Shown piece after piece: positions 1 through 12,602 of a DNA stretch of 64,000 nt. This DNA comes from Monomorium pharaonis (taxonomy: Eukaryota > Arthropoda > Insecta > Hymenoptera > Formicidae). A model generated the notes under the pieces. The model worked only from the letters and a program-made list of their open reading frames with translations. It was not told the DNA's origin and did not search any database. Made by a program: the position numbers and the translations under genes. Within the stretch, counting starts at the first letter, position 1. Each line of letters begins with the position of its first letter. Location of the stretch: positions 14,208,913 through 14,272,912 of the forward strand of contig NC_050472.1 of the NCBI RefSeq assembly GCF_013373865.1. Direction: 5' to 3'.

Positions 1-540
1 GAATTAAATGTTTTCAATTAATATGTTTTCAAATTTAATTAATCTTTATCTCTTATTAGACTTACATGTATATTCAAGATAAGTATATGTATTTGTTAAA
101 TTGTTTTTAAATTATAATACAAAGCGCATATGAGCACGGATAGCTTATATACGGAAATCTTTATAATTAATTCTCAAAAAAGATATTTCGTAACATAACT
201 GTAATATACATGGTTGAATTTAAAAAAAAGAAATCCTTTAATATAGCAAAAAAATTTTTTTTAATTTAAAAAAATAATGGTGGGGGGTGTTTTGTTAAAC
301 AAAAAAATTAAAAATAATTTTTTTTTCTTTACAAATTTAAAATACTCTTGAAACCGTACAACTTTTATTTAAAAAATTTTTTTCTATTTTTTATACTTCC
401 GATGATATTCGCTCCGAAAGAAAAAAATTGTTTTTTTTCAAAGGGGTGTTTCACCCTCTAAACATGAAACTCCGCTCATAAAAAAAAATACGTGTCTCTT
501 AGATTTGTGTGTTTGACAACATATTTCAAGGAAAATCAAA
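1..540. other. AT-rich DNA upstream of gypsy pol
   Basis: Strongly AT-rich sequence with many A and T runs. I see no 5' LTR matching the one at 3660 and no gag. The first recognisable retroelement sequence is the protease-like frame at 541, so the element is either 5' truncated or its front lies outside the window in rearranged form. Confidence 0.5.
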
Positions 541-1103
541 TTGGCGTCGGACACTTGTGATACTTCTCTTGTCAGTAATAGAAGTAGATCTAAATACAGA
601 ACAAAAAAACGAATAATCACACCATTGATCAAAGTAAAAATTTTATTAGAAGAAAATTTAGAGATAAACGAAACATATGATCCAGGTTCTCAAGTCTCTC
701 TGATAAATTCAAAATTCGTCAAAATAAATAACAAAATAGAAGATGTAAATAAAATATTTTTAAAAACAATCAATGGTGTACTCAAACAAAAGGCTTAGTA
801 ACCATAAAAATAAAAATTTTGGAGAAAGAGGAATACATTGATGTATTCATTATAGAAAGAGAGGATTTTGAAGATTTTCTTATTGGTTTGGATATAATAA
901 AAAAATTTAAACTAATTCAGGATGAAAATTTACAAATATCACAAAAGAAAGAAATAAAGATAGAAAAAGAGATAAATACATTAGATAAAAATAAGGAAAT
1001 AGAAGAATTTAAAGTAAATTTTAACGAACATGTGAACGAAGACGAGTTCACAATGAATTTAGATCACTTAGATAAGGAAAAAAAATACAGATTGAAAAAT
1101 TGA
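541..1103 (+). pseudogene. Retropepsin-like protease region of gypsy pol
   Basis: Two overlapping frames (541-797 and 819-1103) encode the aspartic protease region and the linker to reverse transcriptase. The catalytic triad region reads YDPGSQVSLIN about 46 residues in, with P in place of the usual T/S of D-T/S-G, followed by a beta-rich segment ending in IGLDIIKKF, which resembles the retropepsin ILG motif. A stop at 796-798 and a frame change separate the halves. No ATG opens the first frame, which is simply open from 541. The altered triad and broken frame argue that it is inactive. Confidence 0.6.
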
Positions 1104-2640
1104 TAGAAAAGTATAACACAGTATTTGCTAAAAATAAATATGATGTAGGCACCGTTACAGACTACGAAGCTCGGATAGACTTAATGGTTGATAAATATTG
1201 TAGTAAGAGGCCGTATAGATGCACTATAGAGGATATGAAAGAGATAGAAAATCAAGTGGCAAAACTACTGGAAAACAAGCTAATTGAAGAATCATACAGT
1301 CCATTTGCGGCACCAGTAACTCTATCATTTAAAAGAAATGAAAACAAACGATCAAGATTATGTATAGATTTTCGCGAATTAAATAAGATAATTATACCAC
1401 AAGCTCAACCATTCCCATTAATAGATGACTTAATAATAAAAACAAGAAATTGTAAATACTTCACCACACTAGATATAAATTCCGCTTTTTGGTCAATTCC
1501 ACTACGCATTGAGGATAGACAGAAAACTGGATTTGTTACACAAGAGGGGCACTTCCAATGGACGTGTTTACCATTCGGATTAAAAACATCAGCGATTTTC
1601 CAGAGAATTTTATTCAATATCTTGAGAAAACACAACTTAAAAAACTTTTCAGAAAATTATATAGATGATATCTTAATTTTTTCGGAATCATTCAAAGAAC
1701 ATATAGAACATATAGAGAAAGTAATAAAAGCAATAATAAATGAAGGTTTCAGACTAAAATTTAAAAAATGTACATTTGCAGCAGAATCAATAAAATACCT
1801 CGGATACATAATAGAACACAACACAGTAAGACCAAGAAAGATAACTTAATCTCAATACAAAATTTTCCCACTCCGAAAACCCCCAAAAATATTAGACAGT
1901 TTCTTGGAAAAGTCAACTTTTATCATAAATATATACCAAAAAGCTCAATATTGCTAGACCCGTTACACAAACTATTACGGAAAAATGAGAAATTTATATG
2001 GTCCGAAGAGTGCGAAAAATCTTTTACAGATATAAAAAAACTGCTAAGTTTTCAACCAGTGTTGCAAATATTCGACAAGGATTTACCAATAAGGATCTAC
2101 ACGGATGCATCATTAGAAGGTATTGGTGCAGTATTCAAACAAGTGCAGATTAATAATAAAGAAAAACCGGTAGCATACTTTTCAAAAAAATTGAACGATT
2201 CACAAAAAAGAAAAAAAGCAATCTATTTAGAATGCCTGGCAATCAAAGAGGCGGTAAAGTATTGGCAACACTGGCTGATTGGAAGAAAATTCACGATATT
2301 TTCGGACCACAAACCATTGGAAAATATGAACATAAAAGCTAGGACCGATGAAGAACTTGGTGAGTTGACTTATTACTTGTCGCAATACGATTTTGAAATA
2401 AAATACATCCCAGGAGAAGATAACGCCGAAGCAGATAGTTGGAGAAATCCAGTACTGGAACTACATGAGAATACAAAAGAAATGCTGAAAATAGTTAATC
2501 TAATAGAAATAAAAAAGATAAAATTAGATCAAACAGAAAATAAAACATTGCAGCAAAACAAAACAAGATTAATAGAAAAAGATGGAGTGCTCTATAAAAA
2601 AGTTAAAAATAAAGAAAAAATAGTTTTATCTGAGAAATTG
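1100..2640 (+). pseudogene. Ty3/gypsy reverse transcriptase and RNase H
   Basis: The 1100-1849 frame carries the RT fingers and palm: RLCIDFRELN, LDINSAFWSIPL, FGLKTSAIFQ and the catalytic YIDDILIFS. The frame at 1768-2796 takes over after a shift near 1790-1850 with QFLGKVNFYHKYIP (thumb and connection) and then RNase H: IYTDASLEGIGAV, YLECLAIKEAV and FSDHKPLEN, all recognisable active-site blocks. Together they would copy the element's RNA into cDNA. The catalytic YIDD is intact but the frame break between RT and RNase H makes a functional polyprotein unlikely without frameshifting. Confidence 0.9.
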
Positions 2641-3626
2641 AGCTTAAAATTAATAAAAACAATACACTCTGAATGGTGCCATATAGGGATTAAACAAACG
2701 ATGAATAGGATATGTCCGTATTATACAGTTAAAAATATAACTGCAAATATAAAGAGAGTGTGTAAAAACTGCAAAATATGCATTAAAAACAATTAGGACC
2801 AGTAACAAAACCATTCGAAATAATGTCAATAGATACCATTGGAGGTTTTGGAGGACAAAGATCAACAAAAAGATATCTCCACCTTCTTGTAGACCATTTT
2901 ACAAGATATGCATTTATTTCAACATCAAAAACTCAGAGTGCAACCGACTTCATCAAGTTGGTAGATAAGGTGTTAGAAACGGACAAAATTGGAATAATAC
3001 TTACTGACCAATATCCAGGACTAAACTCAAGAGAATTTAAGGAATTCCTGATAGAAAATGACGTCAAACTAATTTTTACAGCCGTCAATGCACCTTTCTC
3101 CAATGGTCTGAACGAGAGACTGAATCAGACTCTAGTCAATAAGATAAGATGTAAAATAAATGAGAAAGAAAGGAAAAAAGCCTGGACAACAATCGCCAGA
3201 GAATGTACAGACAGATACAATAAAACAGAGCATACGGTAACTGGTTTTACACCTCAATATTTGTTAAATGGCACAGATACCAGCATTTTTCCAGATGAAA
3301 TGAAGAAGAGAAATAATAGAGAAAATTGGATAAAAGATAAAGAACTAGCCTTAGAAAGAACAAGAAAATCACACAAATATAACAAGAGAATATTTAACTG
3401 GAACAGAAAGGACCACCGGTTTAACACAGGAGATCTAGTATATATAGAAAATGGCAACAGATTGAACAGGAAAAAATTAGATGAATTGAGAATTGGACCT
3501 TACGAAATAATGGAAAAGATATCAGATTCATTATACAGAATAAAGACAGGAAAACGAAAACAAGAAGCTGAACTCATCCACATAACAAAATTACTTCCAA
3601 CATCAGAAGATGATGACGAAGATTGA
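2640..3626 (+). pseudogene. Ty3/gypsy integrase
   Basis: An HHCC zinc-binding module (IHSEWCHIGIK followed by CKNCKICIK, about 2660-2795) is followed, after a frame change near 2795-2820, by the DDE core: MSIDTIGGFGG, ILTDQYPGLNS and the NGLNERLNQTLVNKI block that supplies the glutamate. A basic C-terminal domain with the GPYEI..KISDSLYRI pattern ends at 3626. The integrase would insert the cDNA into the genome. Only the zinc-finger to core junction is visibly broken. Confidence 0.88.
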
Positions 3627-3659
3627 CAATGTTAGTAACGTCCTCCTGGGGAGGGGAGA

Positions 3660-4026
3660 TGTAAAGAAAGTATACTTTCTTCAGTTCAAATATACCGCGC
3701 TCATGCTACCACGCGCCTTTTATGCCAATCGCCGGCAGATAGAGTAACGAGGAGAGAAGAGAGAGGGACTTTCCCGGAGAGGAGAACACGTGTGTAAAAC
3801 ACAATAAGAAAGGAAAAGAATTTCTGATTGAAACAGACATAAGAAGCAAGATTCGCGGTATAAGCAGAGAGGTGATAATAGGGAACTCTAATTGTCGTTT
3901 CTCTGTTTATAGGTAAGACTAGAAATACTGTAATTAAGTTTAAATTAACATTGTTAAATAGTGAATAAAAGAAATCTCCACTCTGTTTATAGTGAAACAC
4001 ATACGTTTGCTTTATCACCCTACACA
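3660..4026 (+). repeat. 3' LTR of the gypsy element
   Basis: Begins TGTAAAGAAAGTATAC directly after a purine tract (GGGGAGGGGAGA) and ends around CACCCTACACA, giving TG...CA termini and about 365 bp. A polyadenylation signal AATAAA lies at about 3963. No matching 5' copy is present in the window. Confidence 0.7.
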
Positions 4027-4376
4027 TAATTGTCTTATATATATAAAAATAAAAAATGTTCTGCGAGTTGCTCGCTTAACTCACGCATAGCTTTTAATAG
4101 TTGGCGAATTATAGAATAGGTTTTATTATAGAATATGTATTTATTAGAAAGTTATTAATATATGGCTTCAGCCTAACGAATATATTTTATCTTAAACTAT
4201 ATAGAGGTTATGTTACCGAATGATATATCTTTTACTAATTATAGATATACTAGGTGTATTTTTATCATATAAGGGACTCGAACTAAAATATTTGGTGTAA
4301 GAGAATAAACTGAACTTGGAATATAACAAACAAACTAAACAAAATGTGACATGTGTGTTGTTTCAAGCAGAGTGTG
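4027..4376. other. AT-rich spacer, no feature seen
   Basis: AT-rich sequence between the gypsy LTR and the minus-strand gag-like frames. I see no ORF, RNA gene or repeat structure in it. Confidence 0.5.
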
Positions 4377-6797
4377 TCAGTGCGGACGCGTCTTTATGCA
4401 GTCGGCGGATCGCTGAAGCGTAACGCTGAGTACGCTTTTTCCCCTGATGATCTTCCTCTCAGTCTTGGCGGTCTCATATTTCCTCGCCTCGCCTCCTGTC
4501 TTCTGTGTGCCAGATGTTGACGGTGTTGCCTCAAACCTGGTCCCTAGGGTCGGTCGCATTTCCCCCTTCAAGGGGCTTTGCCGAGACTTTTGGTCTTGGC
4601 TAAGCGCCTTTTTCTTTGACGGCGTTAGCGGTACTTCCACATCGGATTCACTGTCGGTTTGGTATAGCTTTTGAATCTTCTTTCGTGTTGAATTGTTTTG
4701 CTTACGGAAAACTCGCCTTTTTGTTTTCTTTAGTAGTGGAGATTTTCTCAGGTTTAAAGTCATAGTTGACTCGTTGTCGCTGATTTCAATTGGTTGTTTG
4801 TTGCTGAGGTTTTCTTTTTCACTGTTGTTTTCGACATCGTCGCTATTATTTATTTCCAGATCGGCTGCGTCATCAAGTGCTAAATCGTCTGAGGTTGGGC
4901 TTCGTAGGTTATGTTGCTCAACGTGTTGTTGTACTTCCCCTGCGCCTTGATTTTTGCTGTACTGTTTATCTATCGATAGAGTTGTTCTGTTTGCCTCACT
5001 GGTCGTTTGGTGTTCCGTCGTTTGGAACTGATTCAAGTCATTGGAATCAAGTTGACTTGATTTGTCTGTTGTGACGTTTGTGTGTCTGGTTTTTGTGCCT
5101 GCGACTGTTTGTCGTTGATGTTGTAAAATTTTGTGCCGTTTCCCAGATTGTCGTGATTATTTCCACATGCGGTTGTTTAATTTGTGTGTCGTCGAACATT
5201 TCAACATCAAGCATAAGATTTATTTTACCAATGGGCTTGCTATCTTCGTCGATGATGTCAATCGTGTCAAAAATGGTATTTCTTCTTTCGAGACTTTGGT
5301 AAGTAGCTCGGTTATTGCGTTGTCCCGTTTGTTATTCTTCTGGATTTGTTCCATTACTTGTTCTTTAGTGAAAATTGGTTGGGCAGCTTCGGTTCCCTTC
5401 ATTAGTTTCTTTAGGAACTTTATTCTTTTTTGTTTTCGGGCTGCCAATTCTTCGGTTAGTATATTTGCCATAGCTTGCTGGAGCAATTTCTCCTCGTCGC
5501 TGTCTAAGCCTAATTCTCGGATGTCCTCCATGGCTCGTAGTAATCGTTTTCTTACTTTATTTTCGCACACGGTTTCGATTTGATCGCTTTCTTCGTTTTC
5601 ACAATTTGCGTGCTTTAGAGCGCGTGTGATTATTGCTGTTGGGTCGCTGCGTGTTGAGGCCTTTATATGCTGGGGTGCTTCGTTTCCCGTCGTGGTTCGT
5701 GATTGGTCATTACTCGGCAGGGCGTTAGCTCTGCTGGTTCGCTGAATCTCTCGCCTATCGCTTAGCTACTAAATCTAATTCCGAACTATATTTATTATTA
5801 CTTGTATTCGCCGGTTTTTTAACGTCGTCGAATTTAACATTTAGGTTACTCTTAACGTACCATTCGTACGCTTCTTGTTGCGAGTCGCAAATAACTATTT
5901 TGCATGCAGAAAGATTCTTATTAGGAATTATTAATTTATTTTTGTATGAACGCACGATATTGTCGCTCGCTTCGCTATTTTTTCGCACGATTTGATATTT
6001 TCATTCCCCGTTGATATTATATTGATCTCGGGACTCGATTCAAGTTCGACAGTGCTATCATGGTTTTTATTATTTGACTCTATCGTGTATCGCGATGTTT
6101 TTTCGCGGAATGCACTTTTAAGTGCCGTAGGTGTTACCGCATTACACTTCGGAGTGTTAACGATTTCTATAATCTTATCAACTCCTTTGGCTGCGGAACG
6201 TGTAAAATCGCTTACATTCTGGGTTAGCTCGCCATTGTCATTACCATTTGGTCCCTCGTTTTTGTCCTTTGCGCCGTCCTCCGCTCCAGTTTTGGCTTTG
6301 GGCTGGTCCGCACGAGGCAAGAGGCCTTGAGGTAGTTCGTTTGACGCTTCCGTGTTCCCTTCGGATCGCTCAGCTTCATCTGACTGATGGTCAATCTGAA
6401 ACATTGCTAAATTTGTTTTAGGTTTCTCCCCCCGCTGCCACTTGAACTTTTTCGCTGTTGGGCTTCGGATTAGGGCTGCTAGCTGTTTTCTGGTATTCCT
6501 GGCTATTAATAATACTGGTTCTTCTTCTTCCAATATCATCGCTTCTACATCGAGTTCGGTGGAGAAAATTTGGGTTCAAACAGTAACTGCCTCGATCGTC
6601 GTCCACTTTTCTCTTTTTAGGTATGCCGGAATGTTGTTTGATTCGGTTGTTCGAGCTAGTCTTTTGGTTTTCGTTTCGATTAATTCGACTGCTTTAGTGG
6701 TGATCGCATTGAATTCAGCTCTAGTGTCCATTACTACTTTTATTTTGCAGTTTTCGACTTTGGCTGTTATTGAGCCTACTTGAATTTGTCCTCTCAA
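4377..6797 (-). pseudogene. Degenerate gag/protease-like polyprotein fragments
   Basis: Minus-strand frames at 6797-6576, 6539-5931, about 5771-5220 and 5036-4377 form a discontinuous retroelement polyprotein. The 6797-6576 piece has a retropepsin-like block (KIKVVMDTRAEFNAITT, with R replacing G of the D-T-G triad) and continues after a stop into a charged region. The 5771-5220 piece is charged and helical, with repeated E/K/R heptad-like stretches, and resembles gag proteins of insect LTR elements. The last piece is a basic, S/T/K-rich tail with a candidate nuclear localisation signal (LLKKTKRRVFRK). The order protease then gag-like is the reverse of normal, so two fragments may have been juxtaposed. 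Function is inferred from composition only. Confidence 0.45.
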
Positions 6798-6920
6798 TAA
6801 TTTTCTTATTCGAGTATTTTAGGAAGCTTTTAGGGGTAGTAGATCGAAGAATACGTGCAGATAGGGTTGAGGTTAGAATGGTTGAGGAGGTTGAAAAGAT
6901 AAAAAAAGAGGAATTAAAGG

Positions 6921-8781
6921 AGTGTGACGTGACAGCCACAGGCCGCAGCCGCTAAGGCCCTGAGGGCCCTTACGCATTAACATCACGCGGGCCCTGCGTC
7001 CTCCCGCTCGGGAGCGGACGCAAAAGCGTGTTATCTCGTGTTTCTGTGTATGTGACGTCCCGTGTGTTGTCCGTTTGTTAATTATTAAGATTTTTGCGAG
7101 CGCTGTATCGCGGGTGCGGCGGAGATCGGTGGCTCTGGAGATCTCTTTGTAATTTTTGGACGTCTTGTCTCGACGAAGAACCTTCCCGGAGGTCGCAGAG
7201 TGAGTGGACATAGAGGGAGTAAAAGAAGACTCTTTCTAAGTGGGTCCGCAGGTAATGCCGCCCTTATCTTGCCTACCATTCGTGTCATTTGAGAATTCCG
7301 ATACTGCCGCCGAATCACGCTTTCAGGATCCAGCGACGGCGCGCGAAGCTCCCGAAGGGGCGTGCAGACCCAATGCCGCATGAAGTTCGGAAGGATCGCG
7401 ATAGCTTATGATCAGCGAACGCCCCGTCGAGGAGGAAATAACACCCTGGTGGCGGAGGATGCGCCCGGCAAAGAGAGAAGAGACTGCCGCGGAAGGAGGC
7501 GCCAGGATTCTCGTGCACGGGGCTTCTAATTATCGACCGCCGCGCTTGGATCGATCAGCCGGCGACAGCGTGTACACCGCGCTCTGCGCAAAAATCGATT
7601 TTCGGGAAATCAGCCAATAAGGGCCCGGAGTACCGGAGGCAAGGTGGGGCGCGCCGCCGAGCGGTCCCCGCGAGATCCAGGATTCCTCACTCGTGCTGCG
7701 GACGTATTATATATACTGTGCGTGTGTTCCGGAGTCCCGAGCCCAGATTTGTGAGAGAGGACGCAGGAGCCGAGATTATCCCGACCCGGAGGAGGCGAGC
7801 GAGAGAGAGGCGACGTGGTGAGACAAGCGTCAAAATACTGTAAAGCCACCGATTTCGCGGGTTGGGCGAGCCGCGGAAGAGTCGCGTAGTTACCGTTGTA
7901 TTTTCCGACGTATTAAGTAAAGCCACGAGCTCGCGGAATTATCGGAGCATTGTTGTCTCGCCCGGTCGCGCCCGCCCGCGTGATTTCGCTCCATGCTGTG
8001 CATTTCGTGTTATCATTGCGTTGCGTGTGCGCCCCGATCCGCAGCCGAGTCAATCATAATTTCATCCGGTAGTCGTATCACGAGTTATTCCCGTGTTGTA
8101 AATTGTCGCGCATTTGTAAGTTATCGTTAGTATTGTTTAATTTGGTCGATCGCATTTATGTCGCGAGTCCTTCGGTAATTGCGCTCTGGTAATAATTGAT
8201 GTAATCGTCTTGAACCGCCTGGTTGGCGAGTGACTAATAATTATCGCGCTTATTACTCGCAAGATTCTTTAGCGCGCGGAAGAACACGAGTCCGTCGCGT
8301 GCCGCGCGGGCTCGGAGTTACTGTTCATCCCGTTCGCCCTTGGCGAAGCCGTCATCCTATCGGGAGTTTGGCGTCCTCCAACGACGCCGGGTCAAGCGTA
8401 GACAAGCCGGAGAATTCCCGCGTACGCATAATAACCCGCTCGTTAAACATTCCGTTTTCGCGATATTCGATACTCAGCGGTCGTCAGTTGGTAACGCGCG
8501 CGTCATCACCGCTCTACAGAGTCGTCTAACCTTGTAATACCTACGATCAAATATATTTGTTAATTTCTTTATTACATTTACGTTGTGTAAATAATTCTCT
8601 CGCCTTCCCGATTCCATCCGCCCGCGCCGAACCTCTCCCTCTGCCATTTTAGGGCTGAGCAGCTGGATATCGGAGTCGCTAACGCCCCGGTCGCCTAACG
8701 TGCGCCCGTTTTTTCCGCAATTTTGCTACCGTAACGATAATTAGCGATTTGGTGCAGACAAAGTAGTACGCTTAACGTACC
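6921..8781 (+). repeat. LTR-like block of an unidentified retroelement
   Basis: A purine-rich stretch (about 6897-6920) is followed by TGTGACGTGACAGCC, and the block ends just before a primer-binding-site-like sequence at 8782. The interior is GC-rich with CpG, lacks convincing coding frames and has an AT-rich, polyadenylation-like segment at about 8545-8600. Only one copy is in the window, so the borders rest on the flanking signals rather than on a repeat comparison. Confidence 0.3.
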
Positions 8782-8799
8782 TGGCGCCCAACTAAGTAT
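8782..8799 (+). promoter_or_regulatory. Candidate primer-binding site
   Basis: TGGCGCCCAACTAAG begins with TGG, as expected for pairing to a tRNA CCA end, and TGGCGCC is the start of lysine-tRNA-type PBS sequences in many LTR elements. The fold-back element begins 30 bp later and has separated this site from any internal coding region. Confidence 0.4.
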
Positions 8800-8828
8800 T
8801 GCATCGGAAAATCTCACGAAGACCGTCG

Positions 8829-10245
8829 CACAGTGATGCCAAACGCCTAAATTCTTGGACATGGTTTAAAAAATCTCAAAGACTCGACTGATACGCATAC
8901 AATTTGGTACATAAAGGTTTTCGGGGTTGCTAATTTTGAATTTGGTATCAAAATTTAAAAAAACAAAATGGCGGATTGAATATAGCGGACAAAAATTCAA
9001 AAAGTACATGAATATTGACTTCTATTTGTAAGTTTTTTTAGTAATATTTTAATCAGTCTCATGGAAAATAGTATAATAATTCTAGGCACATATTCTCAAA
9101 ATTTCCTAGAGTGAAACATTACTCTAAAAAAGTAAAAATTGGACATATCTAAGTTTGAGTGATTTGTCACTCTAATTAGAGTTCGAATGACAAAATATGA
9201 CGAGATATGTTCGAATGACAAAACATTTGATTTAAAAAAGTACAAGAAGGTTTTTATAAGATTATATTTATTTTTTTACCAAAATATAAAAAAATTTAAT
9301 TTTTAAATTTGATTTAAAAAAAACGCTAAATGATGCTAAAGAAGAGACAAAGTGGAAATTAAAGTACTCATCTTAAAGAATGAAATTTCACTTGAAACAA
9401 CTGCAGCCAAGTGCAACTTTTAAAAAAATTCACTTTTAAAAGTGCTCTATTCATGTACGAGTTTGGCTCGCGAGTCCGCCTCGACAAGTTTGATTTGCGA
9501 GTGAGATTGTAATGTTTGTCACAACTAAAGCTGCCAGACTTGCCGGGTTGCCCCTCTATTTTCCCTCTATAATGTTACGTGTTATAAGTGCACGGACCCC
9601 CAAAGTAGACATATATCTTAATTTATATTAATTTACATAATGTCAATTTTTTAAAAGTTGCACTCGGCTGCAGTTGTTTCAAATAAAATTTCGTTCTTTA
9701 GGATGAGTACTTTAATTTCCACTTTGTCTCTTCTTTAGCATCATTTAGCGTTTTTTTTTAATCAAATTTAAAAATTAAATTTTTTTATATTTTGGTAAAA
9801 AAATAAATATAATCTTATAAAAGCCTTCTTGTACTTTTTTAAATCAAATATTTTGTCATTCGAACATATCTCGTCATATTTTGTCATTCGAACTCTGATT
9901 AGAGTGACAAATCACTCAAACTTAGATATGTCCAATTTTTACTCTTTTAGAGTAATGTTTCACTCTAGGAAATTTAGAGAATATGTGCCTAGAATTATTA
10001 TACTATTTTCCATGAGACTGACTAAAATATTACTAAAAAAACTTACAAATAGAAATCAATATTCATGTACTTTTTGAATTTTTGTTCGCTATATTCAATC
10101 CGCCATTTTGTTTTTTTTAATTTTGATACCAAATTCAAAATTAGCAACCCCAAAAACCTTTATGTACCAAATTGTATGCGTATCAGTCGAGTCTTTGAGA
10201 TTTTTCAAACCATGTCCAAGAATTTAGGCGTTTGGCATCACTGTG
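8829..10245. mobile_element. Fold-back element with 600-bp inverted arms
   Basis: The left arm (8829-9430) and right arm (9647-10245) are nearly perfect reverse complements, both starting CACAGTGATGCCAAACGCC. They enclose a non-palindromic 216-bp centre. The flanks carry CGTCG on both sides (8824-8828 and 10246-10250), a candidate 5-bp target duplication. No transposase is encoded. The CAGTGATGCC core of the terminus resembles hAT-type termini, but a hAT element should give an 8-bp duplication, so superfamily is open. Confidence 0.85.
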
Positions 10246-10251
10246 CGTCGC

Positions 10252-11330
10252 CCCGACACCCGGGCGGCTCAGGGCCGCGACCAGGGACGGAGACGAAGTT
10301 GGCCGTCGCTCGCGAGCACGGTTACAGGAGATAGTGGGGAAGTTGAAGGATGGGAAGGCGGCAGGAGAGGATGGGATCCTGAACGAGATATGGAAATATG
10401 GAGGGGTAGAGGTAGTTAGTTGGTTGTGAGAAATTTGCAATAGAATATGGAAGGGAGAGGGAGTTGGCCAGAGGCATGGAAGAAGGGAGTGGTAGTTCCA
10501 ATTAGAAAGAAAAGAGAGAGAGATAAGGTAGAAGATTACAGGGGAGTCACGTTAACGCAATCGGCATATAAGATATATACGGCAGTGCTGGCGAAAAGGC
10601 TGAGAGAAGAACTGGAGGAGAGGGCAATTCTTCCGCCGAGTTAAACTGAATTTAGGAAAGGCATAGGAACGATAGATAATATATACGTGCTCAATTATTT
10701 AATTAGTAGGCAAGTAGAGAAGAAAAGGGGAAGACTGGTTTTAATATTCGTACAACGGATATGAAGGCGGCCTTTAACTCGGTGGGTAAATATTAGGAAG
10801 GACGATGAGAAAGAAAGGGATTAGTGAAGGGTTGAAGATGTGAGAAAGTGTTGAGGGAATCAGTAAGTAGGGTGAGGGTGCGAGGGAACTAAATTTTGGA
10901 CGGAGAAGGAGTTGAGGCAGGAGTGTCCGCTAAGTCCATGTTTATTTACAGTGTTGTTGGCGGATATGGATGAGGAGCTAAGTAAAAGTAGAGATAGGAG
11001 GTAGAAAAATTTATTCGTTAGCTTATGCGGACGATGTGGTGTTACTGGCAAAGGATGAAGGAATGAAAGAAATGTTAGGAAAACTAGAAAGGTATCTAGG
11101 TAAAAAAGGATTGAAAGTGAATACAGGAAAGTAATGAAATGTAGGAAGAGAGGAAGGAGAAAGAGGAAGATAAACTGGAGATGAAAGGACGAGAAGGTGG
11201 AGGAAGTGAATAGTTTCAAATACCTAGGATATACGGTGACGGCGAACGGGAGGCAGGAATGCGCACGTGGAGGAAAGAATTAGAAAAGGAGCGGCGATTT
11301 TAGATTAGATTGTGACCGAACTCAGCTTAG
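10252..11330 (+). pseudogene. LINE reverse transcriptase fragment
   Basis: Translated pieces in shifting frames follow the non-LTR RT order: GKAAGEDGILNEIWKYGG (10335-10400), VEDYRGVTLTQSAYKIY (10530-10585), FRKGIGTIDNIYVLNYLI (about 10653-10710), then LAYADDVVLLAKDEGMKEML (about 11020-11080) and FKYLGYTV (about 11217). The YADD box is the RT active site. Many indels and stops interrupt it, and there is no endonuclease or poly(A) tail in place. It is a dead, internal LINE fragment of the jockey/R1/CR1 kind; the exact clade is not determinable by eye. Confidence 0.8.
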
Positions 11331-11766
11331 GAATTATCAAAATCCCGGAAAACTTAAAGTTATCTAAAGATTTCTTACTTATACGGTCGCCAGGTCGGTG
11401 ATTTGCCCCGCCGCCAAGGTGTGGTCTCGGCCTAATGCGTCCTTCGGCCGGATGCTGAAACATGCCCAATAGGCTGTATATTGCGGAAGTCCTCGCTCGC
11501 CTCGTTGTCCTAAGCTTGTCTGAGACTTCTCGCGTTGTCGTAATCCTTTGGGAAGCCCTCCTGCGTGGTCCGCGTGAGATGATGCAATCTCCCGCCAAAA
11601 TGCTAGACTTGCCCGGGATGGATTTCAGGGTCGCACGAATAACTATAGGCTTTCACATGTATCACCAAACTATATTTATTTATGTTTCGCATTCACACAC
11701 ATTCGCGCTGCGGCCTTCGTTATCACATACGCGTGTGTCGCGATTCCTTTGTCTTAGTACGCCTCT
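11331..11766. other. Unassigned sequence, no convincing gene
   Basis: Moderately GC-rich sequence between the LINE fragment and the Harbinger-containing MITE. Open frames on both strands (for example 11305-11598 minus) look like chance openings in CpG-rich DNA. I see no repeat or domain. Confidence 0.4.
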
Positions 11767-12347
11767 CGCACAACTATGGGTGCGTTCAGAAATTCAACTC
11801 GTTGGGTAGAGTAGGGTTAAGCGAGGTTACGCCACTAACTCACCTCTGGGAGTATCGAGTTAAACGACTTTCTGAACGTATCAAGTAAGTTAATAATAAT
11901 GGCAACACAAAGAGTTCGACGAAATCGAATATTGTTTTCTACAACAAGAGCTAGTCAAAAGTTACTCGAAATATTGATGAGAATTACGGACGAAATTAAA
12001 AGCTCTGAAAGCGATGATAATTTTGAGGAGGGTCTATTAATTGAAAAAATTCGGCGAATCCGAGGAAAACAGCAGAAACCTGTGCGTATAGCAGGTTATG
12101 TTGAAAATGTAATTCCCCGTTACACCACAAAACAATTTCGGCATCATTTTCGGATGCTTCCTGAAATGTTTGAAATTTTGGAAAATCGTCTAGGACAATT
12201 GTTATTATCCAATGAACCAACTCGCGGACGTCCAATAATACCTGTGCGTATACAACTTTTGTCAACAATCTGGCTTCTTGCTACACCAGATTCATTCAGG
12301 TATTCATATATAAAATTTCTTAATTATATATATATATATTTATATAT

Positions 12348-12602
12348 AGGGTGATTTAGGTCACCCAGAGGAGCCTGCATATACGTGTTTCTCATGAAAA
12401 ACTGAGTAAAAAAATCCTCTACCATTTTGCAATGTTTTAAAAAAACATTTCATCTCTCCAAGAGTGCGGAGAAATGAATCCGCGCTCTTGGAGTGATGAA
12501 ATGTTTTTTTAAAACATTGCAAAATGGTAGAGAATTTTTTTACTCAGTTTTTCATGAGAAACACATATGTGCCGGCTTCTCCAAGTGACCTAAATCATTT
12601 TG
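12348..12602. mobile_element. Palindromic MITE in transposase intron 1
   Basis: The two halves are reverse complements throughout, with termini around GTGATTTAGGTCAC and a TATA sequence on both flanks. The centre is the ATGAAATG...CATTTCATC hairpin. It lies wholly inside intron 1 of the Harbinger transposase and does not disturb splice sites. Confidence 0.8.

Larger units (their letters stand above)
541..4026 (+). mobile_element. 5'-incomplete Ty3/gypsy LTR retrotransposon
   Basis: Protease, reverse transcriptase, RNase H and integrase follow in the order diagnostic of Ty3/gypsy, then a purine-rich tract at about 3648-3659 and a single LTR. The pol frame is broken several times (near 798-820, 1100, 1790-1850 and 2790-2820), so this is a dead copy. 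No gag, env or 5' LTR is visible. The A-rich coding bias resembles the partial gypsy element at 62707-64000. Classification is secure at superfamily level; the clade is not assigned. Confidence 0.9.
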
